Assembly (NCBI GenBank): GCA_003216275.1
Contig: QCJC01000007.1
Span: forward strand, 49,848 to 113,847
Source of the DNA: Prochlorococcus sp. AG-402-P18
GTDB taxonomy: Bacteria > Cyanobacteriota > Cyanobacteriia > PCC-6307 > Cyanobiaceae
Length of the DNA: 64,000 nucleotides
Direction: 5' to 3'
Positions 15,313-24,874 of the stretch are shown here, piece by piece. The first letter of the stretch is position 1. Each line of letters begins with the position of its first letter. Position numbers and translations under genes: made by a program. The notes beneath the pieces are model-generated. The model saw only the letters and a list, made by a program, of their open reading frames with translations. It searched no databases and was not told the origin of the DNA.

Positions 15313-15776
15313 TAGTGTCTTTTCCCTCCGCCAAGAAGAAGGCCAAATAGGACTCCAATTCCAGCAGCAATTCCAATAGCTAGTAATGGCCTTTTCCTGA
15401 CTGGCTTTTCAATCCGTGGTCTTAAAGTGTTATTTAATTCATCTAACAGATCCTCGAGCTGTTTTTCAAGTGGCTCTAGAGATTCTGCTAGTCCTTTAGT
15501 TGTATCACTTGCTGAATGAAAAAGTTCTTCTAATTGCTCTTTTACGCCAAAATTGTTTTTTCCTGAATGTAAGGCAATAGCATTGATTAGCTCGTCTAGA
15601 CTTCCTTTTGTTGCTTCTAAAGTTTGCTTAGCGATATCAGGCCATCGCTCTTGGATTTTTGGCAATAAATTATCAAATTGTTCACTAAACCATTGCTCTG
15701 ATAATTTTTCAGTAAATTCTCCTTCAGTTTGAACTGAATTTGATGATGTAGATGATGAGGAATTCATGGATTCCAT
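15312..15776 (-). CDS. DUF883/YqjD-like membrane-anchored protein, 154 aa
   Basis: A long acidic helical body (about 20-120, e.g. GLAESLEPLEKQLEDLLDEL) ends in a basic stretch KPVRKRP and one C-terminal membrane helix with a glycine zipper (LLAIGIAAGIGVLFGLLLGGG). That tail is the hallmark of DUF883/ElaB/YqjD proteins, which in E. coli are tail-anchored and associate with ribosomes. A serine-rich N-terminus precedes the helix. Translation is coupled to the downstream YqjE-like gene (1-bp overlap). It might bring ribosomes or DNA to the membrane; this rests on the family, not on residues seen here. Confidence 0.75.
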   Translation of the reverse strand: MESMNSSSSTSSNSVQTEGEFTEKLSEQWFSEQFDNLLPKIQERWPDIAKQTLEATKGSLDELINAIALHSGKNNFGVKEQLEELFHSASDTTKGLAESLEPLEKQLEDLLDELNNTLRPRIEKPVRKRPLLAIGIAAGIGVLFGLLLGGGKRH

Positions 15777-15996
15777 AAAACCTCAAAGGTTTTACAAAGA
15801 ATAGAGAGATATTGCCTGAATCGAAACCCCTGCAAATAATTCAATTTTTAGGATTCAGCACATTGAAAACTTATTTTTCAGAAGGTTTAATGTTTGAAGT
15901 CCAAAATTTTTAAAGATTTTTCGTCGTCTTTGATTACAAATATTGCTATTCGAATGCTTCTAGTGCTAAACGTCACTGGTATCTCAATAACAACCC

Positions 15997-16134
15997 ATGG
16001 GCGTTGGAATTTCATCAATGGTTTTTGCTTCAAATACGATCCCTACAGATTTTGGCCTTGTTTTAGCTGCAATAGCTGGTGCTGGTAGCCTTCTCTTGAT
16101 TGCCTTAAGATTTGTTCCGGAAGCGAAAAGCTGA
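15997..16134 (+). CDS. Small one-helix membrane protein, 45 aa
   Basis: The frame ATG 15997 to TGA 16132-16134 encodes a short N-terminus, a clean membrane helix (FGLVLAAIAGAGSLLLIALRF, split here as FGLVLAAIAG and AGSLLLIALRF) and a charged end PEAKS. It is below the usual length cut-off for gene calling but looks like the small subunits common in photosynthetic membranes. It is not a recognised Psb, Psa or Pet protein. A longer overlapping frame (15894-16088) in another phase is less convincing. Confidence 0.55.
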   Translation: MGVGISSMVFASNTIPTDFGLVLAAIAGAGSLLLIALRFVPEAKS

Positions 16135-16225
16135 AAAATTACGTTAACTAATCCAGCTTCTCGAGCTCAGTCTCCTGAAAAATTTTCATGGAAATTTCCA
16201 TGTCAAATCTTTTATTGATTTTTAA

Positions 16226-16615
16226 TTGATCACTGCTAATAAAAAAAATATTTATAGGTGGGTTTTATTAAGACATATCTATGCCCCCGATGATTTAAGA
16301 GGTATTCATTTTGATTTACTTTTAGAAGACCAAGATTTGTGTAGATCTTGGCGTTTAAGTGAGGTTCCTTGCGTAGATGGATCATATGTAGAGGCTGCTT
16401 GTATCAATCCTCATAAACTTGACTGGCTTGAGATTAAAGAAAAGGCTGTTTCTGGTAATAGAGGATATGCAACTAGAATTAAAAAAGGAATTTTCTTTAG
16501 TTCTCTGCCAACTATTCAAAGCAATTTGATAAATTTATCTATGATTTGGGATGACATTGAAGTCACTATGTTGATAGATGAAAATGGTTGCAGAATTACA
16601 AAGCAAAAAAAATAA
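16226..16615 (+). CDS. Small conserved protein resembling the LigD phosphoesterase domain, 129 aa
   Basis: The core RWVLLRHIYAPDDLRGIHFDLLLEDQDLCRSWRL (split as RHIYAPDDLRGIHFDLLLED and SWRL, about 11-44) resembles the 3'-phosphoesterase module found in bacterial LigD and in stand-alone cyanobacterial proteins, whose motif is H...R(L)HYDLRLE...SW. The rest (TRIKKGIFFSSLP, then MLIDENGCRIT) fits a small beta-barrel. The only reasonable start is TTG 16226. Family placement is tentative and no ligase or Ku gene lies nearby. It ends 76 bp before smc. Confidence 0.65.
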   Translation: MITANKKNIYRWVLLRHIYAPDDLRGIHFDLLLEDQDLCRSWRLSEVPCVDGSYVEAACINPHKLDWLEIKEKAVSGNRGYATRIKKGIFFSSLPTIQSNLINLSMIWDDIEVTMLIDENGCRITKQKK

Positions 16616-16691
16616 TTATTTCTTGAGACTTCAAAAGACTTGAGTTTCTCTAATATTTCGCTAACGTCATTCATATTGTGGATGAATTCTG

Positions 16692-19600
16692 TTGGTCCAT
16701 ATCAACCACGTAGATTTGTCTCATTTCAAATCCTTTGGTGGGTCGATGTCGATTCCATTGGACGAAGGATTTACAGTTGTTACAGGTCCCAACGGTTCAG
16801 GTAAAAGTAATATCCTTGATGGCGTGTTGTTTTGTTTAGGGCTTGCAAATAGTCGTGGTATGAGAGCAGACAGATTACCTGATCTGGTTAACAGCGGGGT
16901 TCTAAAGGCCGGAAAATCGTCTGAAACAAAAGTAACTGTAAAATTTGATTTAACGGATTGGAAGCCCGATGAGGCTGAGGATGGAATCGATCCTTCAGTA
17001 GAAGGACCTTGGATTAAACCAGGACAAAAAGAGTGGACTGTTTCAAGAAGATTAAAGGTCATGCCTGGTGGATCATATGCATCTACCTACAGCGCAGATG
17101 GCGAAACTTGCAATTTGCAGCAATTGCAAACGCAATTAAGACGTCTCAGGATTGACCCCGAAGGTAGCAATGTCGTTATGCAAGGTGATGTTACGAGAAT
17201 TGTTTCTATGAGTAATAAGGATCGAAGAGTTCTAATAGATGAGCTTGCAGGTGTTGCTTTATTTGATACTCGCATTGATCAAACTCGTTCCAAGTTGAAT
17301 GATGTTTATGAAAGACAAGAACGTTGCAGGATTGTTGAACAGGAGTTGAATCTTTCAAAACAACGTTTGCAAAAAGATTGTGAGAAAGCAAGTTTATATA
17401 AAAGTCTTAAAGATAAATTATTTATTGTTAAACAGCAAGAATTAGTTTTATCTTATGAAGAGGCAAAGAGTGGTCTTGCAAAATTAGATGTTAATTATAA
17501 AGAATTGATCAAGAAAGAAAAAATTGATTGTGAAAATTTAACTAATAACGAAGAAGATTTGAAAAAATCTATTGATAAACTAGAGATTCTCCAAAAAAAT
17601 GTTAAAGAACTAGGTGAAGATCAATTACTTGGTATACAGGGTAAAATTGCTAGTATTGATTCTCAAAATAGAGAGTTAGATAGACAGGCAATTAATCATA
17701 AAAATGAAGGAGAAAAATTACAAGAATATAGAAATAATCTTTTTGAAAAAAAGAAAAATTATCAAAATGAATTAAAAAATAGATTGAATGAAATTAATCC
17801 AGATGATTTAAATCAAGCTGAAGTTCAATGTAAGGAAGCTGAGGCTTGGGTTGAAGCTTCTCGCAGGAAACTTTCAGATGTGGCTGATCGTTCAGGAGCT
17901 TCTATTGAAAAACATCAGAAGGCTAGAAATAATAGAAAGGAAATTCAATTACAGTTAGAGCCAAAAAGATTAGAAAAACAAAATATAGAAGAATCTTTAT
18001 TACAATTAAATGTTATTTTAGAAGAATTAAAAAACGATCGGATAACCGATGAAGATGCTAATCAAAAAATACATTTAGAAATCAATAATTTGAATAAAGA
18101 GTGGGATAATTTGTTGGATATTATTTCAAGAAAAAAAGATGAATTTCAAGAATTGGTTTCTCAAAAAGGGCTGCAAGAGCGCACTAGATTTAGATTAGAA
18201 AAACAACAATCAAAACTTGAAAAAGATATTGCTAGACTTGAAAGTAGAAAGGAAGTTATACATGAGAGTAGAGGTACAAGTGCATTAACCCTATTATTAG
18301 AATCTGGATTAGAGGGTATACATGGATCTGTTGCACATTTAGGAGAGGTACAAGATGAATTCAGGATCGCTCTTGAGGTTGCAGCTGGTTCAAGGCTTGG
18401 ACAGGTAGTTGTTGATAATGATCAAATTGCTGCTAAATCAATTGACCTTTTAAAACGTAAAAGAGCAGGCAGGTTGACTTTCTTACCTCTTAATAAAATT
18501 TCAAAAAATGCAAATTCTAAGTCTGAAGTTTTCAAGAGATCTATTCCAAATGATATAAAAAAAAGTAATGGTTATCTTGGTAAAGCAATTGATTTAATTG
18601 AATTTGATACTGTTTATAAATATGTTTTTGAATACGTTTTTGGTGAGACAGTTGTTTTTACTGATTTATCCTTAGCACGTAATCAAATTGGTATTAAAAG
18701 GGCTGTCACTTTAGAAGGTGAATTGTTAGAAAAGAGTGGAGCTATGACAGGCGGAAGTTTAAATAGCAGATTATTTGGTTTAAGCTTTGGTAGAATTAAT
18801 GATAGTGATGATTGTGATCCATTAAAGAATAGATTGCTAGAGGTTGGAGAAACCCTTGTTAATTGTGAAAAGATAGAAAATCAACTAATAATTAAATTGG
18901 ATAATCTTAGAAATGAGCTAAGTAATTTAGAGCAAAGAAAGGCAGCTCTAGATGCAGAAAGAATAACTTCTAAGAGATCTAATTCACCTTTATTGGAGAA
19001 GCAACAGCTTCGTAAAAAAAGAATAGATGATTTGCTTAAATCTAGAAAAGCAAAATTACTACAATTAGAATCAATAAATTTATATATTAATCCGTTAGAG
19101 ATTGATTTATTAAAAATAGAGCAGGAGGAAAAAATTATAGAGGGATCAAATGATTCAACTCTTTGGACAAATTTACAAAAGGAATTAGAAAATGCTGATA
19201 AAAACCTCCTTGAATGTAGAAATAAAAGAGATGAAATATTGAATAAACAATCTCAAAATAAACTTGCCATTGATCGTTTATATGATCAAGAAAACTCTAT
19301 TTTAACTGAAGAAAAACGTCTTAAAGATTCAATCGATACTCTTGCTAATGCACATCTAAATTGGCGTGAGCAAACTAAAAAACTTAATTCAAGTCGGGAG
19401 GATCTGATTAATCAGCAAAAAGAGTTAGAAACTCGTTTTGGAGAAGAACGACGTGAAAGAGATTCTATCGAAGCAGATGTTGCTAAGAAACGATTAAATC
19501 TTCAGGAACTTAAATGGAATCTTCAACGGTTACGGGAAGATCAAAAAACGATTCAGGAGGAGATAAGAATGGAAACTGTACGTTGTAATGATTTAGAAAA

Positions 19601-20297
19601 TAAGCTTCCTGACCCTTTACCTTCAATATCTGATGAAATAAGAAATAATGGTCTTGAATTCTTAGTTTCAGAGTTAGAAACTTTGGAGAAAAGAATGGAA
19701 CAATTGGAACCGGTAAATATGCTTGCGCTAGAAGAACTATCTAAATTAGAGGAGAGGCTAAATGAACTTGAAGGCAGACTAGAAGTTTTAACTGAAGAGA
19801 GATCCGAGCTATTGCTTCGTATAGAGACTGTGTCAACCTTGCGTCAAGAGGCTTTTATGGAAGCTTTTAAAGCAGTTGATGTACATTTTAGAGAAATTTT
19901 TGCAAGTCTTTCTGAAGGCGACGGTCATTTGCAACTCGAAAAGCCAGATGACCCTTTGGAGGGTGGTTTAACTTTGGTAGCTCACCCCAAAGGAAAAGCT
20001 GTAAGACGACTTGCAGCAATGTCAGGTGGTGAAAAATCTCTTACTGCATTAAGCTTTCTTTTTGCATTACAACGTTTTCGTCCTTCTCCTTTTTATGCCC
20101 TTGATGAAGTAGATAGTTTTTTAGATGGTGTAAATGTAGAGCGATTAGCGGCTCTAATTGCTAAACAGTCAGAACATGCACAATTCCTTGTCGTAAGCCA
20201 TAGAAGACCTATGATTGGTGCTTCAATGAGGACTATTGGAGTTACTCAAGCTAGAGGGAATCACACACAAGTTGTTGGATTACCAATCGCAGCATGA
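16692..20297 (+). CDS. smc: Chromosome segregation ATPase SMC
   Basis: A 1201-aa SMC. Head 1 has Walker A TGPNGSGKSN (31-40). Two long coiled coils (about 170-510 and 690-1010) surround a hinge (about 515-680, with HGSVAHLGEV and the GxMTGGS turn). Head 2 has the ABC signature LAAMSGGEKSL and Walker B FYALDEVDSFLD, then the H-loop in VVSHRRPM. It forms a DNA-clamping dimer with ScpA/ScpB, which organises the chromosome. The start is TTG (MVHINHVDLSHFKSFGGS), which fits the family N-terminus and has no alternative ATG nearby. Length is normal. No scp genes lie adjacent; a PRC-barrel gene follows 58 bp downstream. Confidence 0.97.
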   Translation: MVHINHVDLSHFKSFGGSMSIPLDEGFTVVTGPNGSGKSNILDGVLFCLGLANSRGMRADRLPDLVNSGVLKAGKSSETKVTVKFDLTDWKPDEAEDGIDPSVEGPWIKPGQKEWTVSRRLKVMPGGSYASTYSADGETCNLQQLQTQLRRLRIDPEGSNVVMQGDVTRIVSMSNKDRRVLIDELAGVALFDTRIDQTRSKLNDVYERQERCRIVEQELNLSKQRLQKDCEKASLYKSLKDKLFIVKQQELVLSYEEAKSGLAKLDVNYKELIKKEKIDCENLTNNEEDLKKSIDKLEILQKNVKELGEDQLLGIQGKIASIDSQNRELDRQAINHKNEGEKLQEYRNNLFEKKKNYQNELKNRLNEINPDDLNQAEVQCKEAEAWVEASRRKLSDVADRSGASIEKHQKARNNRKEIQLQLEPKRLEKQNIEESLLQLNVILEELKNDRITDEDANQKIHLEINNLNKEWDNLLDIISRKKDEFQELVSQKGLQERTRFRLEKQQSKLEKDIARLESRKEVIHESRGTSALTLLLESGLEGIHGSVAHLGEVQDEFRIALEVAAGSRLGQVVVDNDQIAAKSIDLLKRKRAGRLTFLPLNKISKNANSKSEVFKRSIPNDIKKSNGYLGKAIDLIEFDTVYKYVFEYVFGETVVFTDLSLARNQIGIKRAVTLEGELLEKSGAMTGGSLNSRLFGLSFGRINDSDDCDPLKNRLLEVGETLVNCEKIENQLIIKLDNLRNELSNLEQRKAALDAERITSKRSNSPLLEKQQLRKKRIDDLLKSRKAKLLQLESINLYINPLEIDLLKIEQEEKIIEGSNDSTLWTNLQKELENADKNLLECRNKRDEILNKQSQNKLAIDRLYDQENSILTEEKRLKDSIDTLANAHLNWREQTKKLNSSREDLINQQKELETRFGEERRERDSIEADVAKKRLNLQELKWNLQRLREDQKTIQEEIRMETVRCNDLENKLPDPLPSISDEIRNNGLEFLVSELETLEKRMEQLEPVNMLALEELSKLEERLNELEGRLEVLTEERSELLLRIETVSTLRQEAFMEAFKAVDVHFREIFASLSEGDGHLQLEKPDDPLEGGLTLVAHPKGKAVRRLAAMSGGEKSLTALSFLFALQRFRPSPFYALDEVDSFLDGVNVERLAALIAKQSEHAQFLVVSHRRPMIGASMRTIGVTQARGNHTQVVGLPIAA

Positions 20298-20355
20298 TTT
20301 AATTTATTAACATGTTCAAATATGTTTTTAAAAGTCTCCTTTCGGAAGTTTCGAG

Positions 20356-21399
20356 TTGACTAACACTCAAGTCCCACAAGAACCTACTTCTACTGTCCCT
20401 AGTGACAGACTATGGCTGCGCTCTGAGTTGATGGGGACTCAGGTTATTACTCGTGATACTGGACGCAGATTAGGTCTTGTGGGCGAAGTTGTTGTTGATA
20501 TTGATCGAAGAGAAGTTGTTGCTTTAGGTCTTAGAGATAATCCCTTGACTCGCTTTTTACCTGGATTGCCCAGATGGATGCCTCTTGATCAGATACGTCA
20601 AGTAGGAGATGTCATTTTGGTTGATACATTGGATTCTTTGAGCGAAGACTTTGTTCCCGAAAGATATAACAAAGTTATTAATTGTCAGGTGATAACTGAA
20701 TCTGGTCAGCAGCTAGGAAGAGTACTTGGATTTTCTTTCGATATAGAAACTGGAGAATTGCTTACTTTGGTAATGGGTGCACTTGGAGTTCCACTTTTAG
20801 GCGAGGGCGTTTTAAGTACTTGGGAGATGCCAGTTGATGAAATAGTCAGTAGTGGCCCTGATCGAATAATTGTGTACGAGGGAGCTGAGGATAAATTGAA
20901 ACAATTAAATAGTGGTTTTCTTGAAAAACTTGGCGTAGGTAATTCAGGTTGGGAAGAAAGTGAAAGGGAAAGATACAGGGTCAATCTTGTTCCAGTTGAG
21001 AATCAATTGACATCGGGAGAAGATATTAACGAAGATCAAAGACTGTTAGAACAATCTCAAGAGGAGGTATTTAGAGAAGAAGAGATGGAATATGTTGAGT
21101 TACAGGATTCTGAAGAGCAACAATATAATCAAGACTTAAGGTATCTTGATGAACCTAATCAGGATACAATTTATTCAGATATTGATGATGAACAAGAATA
21201 CTATCAATCATCAAAATCTATTAACAGATCTAACATTAATCAAACTAAAATCCCCTCAAGTAACAATAAAAATAGATCCAAGGTATCTAGGCAAGAAGAA
21301 TTAATGGATATTGAGCCTCTTGAAGAATCAACTATAAAGAAATCTGAGGATATATTATTAGATAAAAAGGAATTAATAGATATAGAAGATCCATGGTGA
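20356..21399 (+). CDS. Tandem PRC-barrel protein with acidic disordered tail, 347 aa
   Basis: Two PRC-barrel domains are visible: about 22-95 (ELMGTQVITRDTGRRLGLVG... VDIDRREVVALGL) and about 100-175 (NCQVITESGQQLGRVLGFSF... LVMGALG). These small beta-barrels occur in RNA-maturation (RimM) and photosynthetic reaction-centre H subunits and serve as protein-interaction modules. From ~215 the protein is Gln/Glu/Asp-rich and of low complexity (e.g. EQQYNQDLRYLDEPNQD), presumably disordered. The start is TTG (MTNTQVPQE). It follows smc on the same strand and its stop abuts the convergent LpxB-like gene. Likely conserved in cyanobacteria; function unknown. Confidence 0.82.
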   Translation: MTNTQVPQEPTSTVPSDRLWLRSELMGTQVITRDTGRRLGLVGEVVVDIDRREVVALGLRDNPLTRFLPGLPRWMPLDQIRQVGDVILVDTLDSLSEDFVPERYNKVINCQVITESGQQLGRVLGFSFDIETGELLTLVMGALGVPLLGEGVLSTWEMPVDEIVSSGPDRIIVYEGAEDKLKQLNSGFLEKLGVGNSGWEESERERYRVNLVPVENQLTSGEDINEDQRLLEQSQEEVFREEEMEYVELQDSEEQQYNQDLRYLDEPNQDTIYSDIDDEQEYYQSSKSINRSNINQTKIPSSNNKNRSKVSRQEELMDIEPLEESTIKKSEDILLDKKELIDIEDPW

Positions 21400-22677
21400 T
21401 TAACTCATGAATCTTTTAATTTTTAAAAGAGTTATTATTTGATGACAAAATTTATTTATTGCTCCTTTTTTTCCTCTTAATTCTTCTAAATCTTTTTTTT
21501 GTCCCGAAAGTCTTGATGGTGAATTAATCCAGTCAATTGCTTCTTGAGCTATTTGTTTAGGAGTTATATTCCCAATTCTTTCAGGAACAATCATTCTTTT
21601 TGCTGATATATTTGGCCAGGCCATAAATCTTCTTCTTCTAAGTTTTAAAAAGCCAATTAATCTTCCCAGAAACCATTTCAAGATTGGTAGTCTAGCAATT
21701 AAACCTAATAAACCATCCCATGCATCCATTGCTAAAATATGTTGGGTTGGTATAACTACGATCATGGGTATTTTTAATGAACCAAGTTCAGCAGTATTTG
21801 CTCCAACTGTTGTCAATGCCAAGTCACATTGCAATAGATCATTATAAGCAGGATGATTTTCTTGTACTAAGATTTTTGTAGAATTTTTGGTTATCAATAT
21901 TGCTCTTGATTCTTTTTTTCTGAATGTATGAATTGATTGAATTCCAGACTTATATTTTCTTGCTATTGCATTTTTTTGACTTCCAAAGTATTCAAGTTCT
22001 TTTAGATTTGTAGTTGGAGCCAAAGGAATAAGAAATTTACAATCTGGTAAGGATTTTGCAATTTGATCAGCAACATCAAGAAAGAAAGGAACGCCAATTT
22101 TTAGTTTTGAACTTTTTGAACCTGGCAAAAGAGCAATCCATTTTCCTGATGGGAGAGGGTTTTCTGATTTAGTCAATATTGATAAATCAGCTGTTAGGTC
22201 TCCAATTACAGAACAACGAGACTTCAGTCGCCTTGGTAGTTTGTGAATAACTTGTTCAGACATAGCGACGATTCGATCATTCCAAAAAGGCCACCTGACT
22301 ATCCATTCTGCATATGTCATATTCAAATACCCCAACCTTGCTGCAAGGAGAACACTCCAAAATTGATCTCCACCAAGAAAAATCACTAGTCCTTTTGATG
22401 GCCAAGGCCCAAATTTTTTAGGGTTGAAAACAAGACTCCAAAAACATTTTGCCTTTATTATTTTTTCAAATTGAAGCCATTTTTTAGCAGTTTGTTCTTC
22501 ATAACCATTTGCATTAGGGCATGGAACTAACACTAAATTTAAAGATATTTGAGATTTAGCTTCTTTTGGCTTTAAGGCAATTTGCGTATGAAGTTCTTCT
22601 GCTAGTGGCTTGACCCATGTCGTCAGCTCACCTGGCCCATTTGAGACCATAATTATTGCTAATGGATATTTACTCAT
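21400..22677 (-). CDS. LpxB-like (lipid-A-disaccharide synthase-related) glycosyltransferase
   Basis: A 425-aa GT-B protein of the cyanobacterial lipid-A-disaccharide-synthase-related family. It opens with IIMVSNGPGELTTWVKPLAEEL (8-29), resembling the LpxB N-terminal GExSGD region but with NGPGEL. It continues with FLGGDQFWSVLLAARLGY and a donor-site segment IALLPGSKSSKL (about 182-193) and TTVGANTAELGSLKIPMIVVIPTQ (about 282-305). Prochlorococcus is reported to lack typical lipid A, so the substrate is unclear; glycolipid synthesis is a reasonable guess. It is a single gene, with tRNA-Leu just upstream. Confidence 0.82.
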   Translation of the reverse strand: MSKYPLAIIMVSNGPGELTTWVKPLAEELHTQIALKPKEAKSQISLNLVLVPCPNANGYEEQTAKKWLQFEKIIKAKCFWSLVFNPKKFGPWPSKGLVIFLGGDQFWSVLLAARLGYLNMTYAEWIVRWPFWNDRIVAMSEQVIHKLPRRLKSRCSVIGDLTADLSILTKSENPLPSGKWIALLPGSKSSKLKIGVPFFLDVADQIAKSLPDCKFLIPLAPTTNLKELEYFGSQKNAIARKYKSGIQSIHTFRKKESRAILITKNSTKILVQENHPAYNDLLQCDLALTTVGANTAELGSLKIPMIVVIPTQHILAMDAWDGLLGLIARLPILKWFLGRLIGFLKLRRRRFMAWPNISAKRMIVPERIGNITPKQIAQEAIDWINSPSRLSGQKKDLEELRGKKGAINKFCHQIITLLKIKRFMS

Positions 22678-22704
22678 TTATTGATGAGTATGAGTTTTGA
22701 AGAA

Positions 22705-22786
22705 TGCGGATGGCGAGACTTGAACTCGCAAGGCCGAAGCCACATGTTCCTTAGACATGCGCGTATACCAATTCCGCCACACCCGC
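22705..22786 (-). tRNA. tRNA-Leu(AAG)
   Basis: A complete class II tRNA on the minus strand. The acceptor stem is GCGGGTG with CATCCGC, discriminator A, CCA not encoded. The anticodon stem CATGT/ACATG encloses loop CTAAGGA, giving anticodon AAG (wobble A34, presumably edited to inosine). A long variable arm and T-arm GCGAG-TTCAAGT-CTCGC follow. It reads CUN leucine codons. Confidence 0.93.
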
Positions 22787-22913
22787 AATTTAACTTAGTT
22801 AAGCACTAAGTTAACCTTAATTATAATGCTAAGCCTATTAAGCTTCTATTGCATGCGTTTCAGTCTTGGGCACTAATACTGATACGATCCGCGTGAGGAA
22901 TGAATAATTTTGA

Positions 22914-24257
22914 ATGCCAATAGGCAAACTGCTGATAGCTAACCGTGGCGAAATTGCTCTAAGGATTCTCCGAAGTTGTCGAGAGATGGGTATTGCAACC
23001 GTTGCTGTTTATAGCACTGTTGATAGAAATGCTTTACATGTCCAATTAGCTGATGAGGCAGTTTGTGTTGGCGATTCGCCAAGTAGTAAAAGCTATCTGA
23101 ACATTCCAAATATTCTAGCTGCTGCAACTTCTAGGGGAGTTGATGCCATTCATCCTGGGTATGGCTTCTTAGCTGAGAATGATCGCTTTGCTGAGATTTG
23201 CGGAGATCATGGCATTATTTTTGTTGGCCCATCTCCTCATGCAATACGTTCTATGGGTGATAAATCAACAGCTAAATCGACTATGCAAAAGGTTGGTGTT
23301 CCAACTGTTCCAGGAAGTGAGGGATTATTGGATAGTGTCTCAGATGCATCCAGGCTGGCGGCTGAAATGGGTTATCCAGTAATGATTAAGGCAACTGCGG
23401 GTGGAGGTGGAAGAGGTATGCGCCTTGTTTGTCTTCCGGATGAATTAGAAAATCTTTTTAAAGCTGCTCAGGGAGAAGCTGAAGCTGCTTTTGGTAATCC
23501 AGGTTTATATATGGAAAAGTTTATTGATCGTCCTAGGCATGTAGAGGTTCAGATTCTTGCCGACCGATTTGGCAATGTTGTTCATCTTGGAGAGAGAGAT
23601 TGTTCGATACAAAGAAGGCATCAAAAATTATTAGAGGAATCTCCAAGTCCAGCTTTAGATGAAAATCTAAGATTAAGGATGGGAGAAGCAGCAGTTTCAG
23701 CTGCAAAAAGTATTAATTATGAAGGTGCTGGTACTGTTGAGTTTCTTCTTGATAGGCAAGGAAATTTTTATTTTATGGAGATGAATACTCGTATACAAGT
23801 TGAACATCCTGTTACGGAATTAGTAACAGGTATGGACTTAATATCAGAACAATTACGAATTGCTGGTGGAGAAAAACTGCAATTTAGTCAGCAAGAAATT
23901 AAGCTACAGGGACATGCAATTGAATGTCGAATTAATGCAGAAGATCCTAGTCATAATTTTAGACCTTCTCCAGGTAAAATTACAGGCTGGTTGCCTCCTG
24001 GCGGACCAGGAGTAAGAGTCGATAGTCATGTCTATACTGGCTATGATATACCTCCTTTTTATGATTCTTTAATAGGAAAATTAATTGTTTGGGGCATGAA
24101 CAGAGAAGCAGCACTTAAACGAATGGAAAGAGCTTTAAACGAATGTGCAGTAACAGGTATAACTACTACAATTGATTTTCATTTAAAATTATTAAAAAGA
24201 AAAGAATTTTTGAATGGAGATGTTCATACAAAATTTGTAGAACAAGAAATGCTATAG
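22914..24257 (+). CDS. accC: Acetyl-CoA carboxylase, biotin carboxylase subunit
   Basis: A 447-aa ATP-grasp enzyme that carboxylates biotin on AccB with bicarbonate and ATP, the first step of fatty-acid synthesis. The N-terminal fold starts [20 protein letters not shown] (5-24). The ATP lid is [12 protein letters not shown] (about 159-170). The catalytic segment is [17 protein letters not shown] (about 286-302), with the conserved Glu-Asn-Arg set. The C-terminal domain has [20 protein letters not shown]. Length and start ([15 protein letters not shown]) are canonical. The gene is isolated from accB, as is usual in cyanobacteria. Confidence 0.98.
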   Translation: MPIGKLLIANRGEIALRILRSCREMGIATVAVYSTVDRNALHVQLADEAVCVGDSPSSKSYLNIPNILAAATSRGVDAIHPGYGFLAENDRFAEICGDHGIIFVGPSPHAIRSMGDKSTAKSTMQKVGVPTVPGSEGLLDSVSDASRLAAEMGYPVMIKATAGGGGRGMRLVCLPDELENLFKAAQGEAEAAFGNPGLYMEKFIDRPRHVEVQILADRFGNVVHLGERDCSIQRRHQKLLEESPSPALDENLRLRMGEAAVSAAKSINYEGAGTVEFLLDRQGNFYFMEMNTRIQVEHPVTELVTGMDLISEQLRIAGGEKLQFSQQEIKLQGHAIECRINAEDPSHNFRPSPGKITGWLPPGGPGVRVDSHVYTGYDIPPFYDSLIGKLIVWGMNREAALKRMERALNECAVTGITTTIDFHLKLLKRKEFLNGDVHTKFVEQEML

Positions 24258-24274
24258 ATAAGTTATGTTTGAAG

Positions 24275-24622
24275 TTAAAATATTAATTGTGTCAACAGTC
24301 CTTGTTGGCTAAACAATAATTCTCTAACAAGACTCATTATACCTACCCAAATAATAGGAGTTACATCAACCCCGCCAATTGGAGCAATAATCTTACGAGT
24401 AGCAACTAAAAAGGGTTCAGTTGGTAAATATAAAATTCTCCAAAAACCTATTTTTAGATCAATTTTGGGATACCAAGTCAAAATAATTCTTATGAGAAAG
24501 GCAAGAGTGAAAGCACTCATTACAAATCCCATCAAAAAATGAAGGGTTGGCAGGCTTTTAATTAGCAGAGGCATCACAAAGCTCAAAGCATTATTTAATA
24601 GATGGTATAAATCATCTTTCAT
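24275..24622 (-). CDS. YggT-family membrane protein, 115 aa
   Basis: It has an N-terminal hydrophobic segment and two to three further membrane helices. The family signature lies in the middle: FLIRIILTWYPKID ... LYLPTEPFLVATRKIIAPIGGVDVTPIIWV (about 43-94), matching the RxxLxW-P and PxxP-GxxD pattern of YggT/YlmG/Ycf19 proteins. In cyanobacteria and chloroplasts these are linked to cell or nucleoid division and to cytochrome b6f heme attachment. The particular role here is unknown. It converges with accC (17 bp between stops) and its start faces psbX divergently. Confidence 0.88.
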   Translation of the reverse strand: MKDDLYHLLNNALSFVMPLLIKSLPTLHFLMGFVMSAFTLAFLIRIILTWYPKIDLKIGFWRILYLPTEPFLVATRKIIAPIGGVDVTPIIWVGIMSLVRELLFSQQGLLTQLIF

Positions 24623-24662
24623 TTCGTAAGATTACTGTGGTGTTGCATCAGAATTAGCTGAA

Positions 24663-24833
24663 ATGGCTTTTCATTTATTAAATTTGTTTCTAACTGCTGG
24701 GGTTTCTAGTGAAGCTGCTACAAGTTCTGCTGTTGGAATGATTGGTAGTTTTCTAGCTGCTGGAGCATTGGTAGTTGCACCTGCTGCTGCTGCCTTGATT
24801 TGGGTGAGTCAAAAAGACTCATTGAGCAGGTGA
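24663..24833 (+). CDS. psbX: Photosystem II protein PsbX
   Basis: A 56-aa protein, [19 protein letters not shown] then a membrane helix ([24 protein letters not shown], about 24-47) and the PsbX-type tail VSQKDSLSR. Length, single helix and the picocyanobacterial-type sequence identify PsbX, a peripheral PSII subunit near cytochrome b559 and the QB site. It is too short for normal length cut-offs. It is divergent from the YggT gene, with a 40-bp spacer, and is followed by a hairpin and ycf66. Confidence 0.85.
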   Translation: MAFHLLNLFLTAGVSSEAATSSAVGMIGSFLAAGALVVAPAAAALIWVSQKDSLSR

Positions 24834-24874
24834 CGCTAGTAATTACCTAGATATGCCCTAGACTGGTGAAAATC

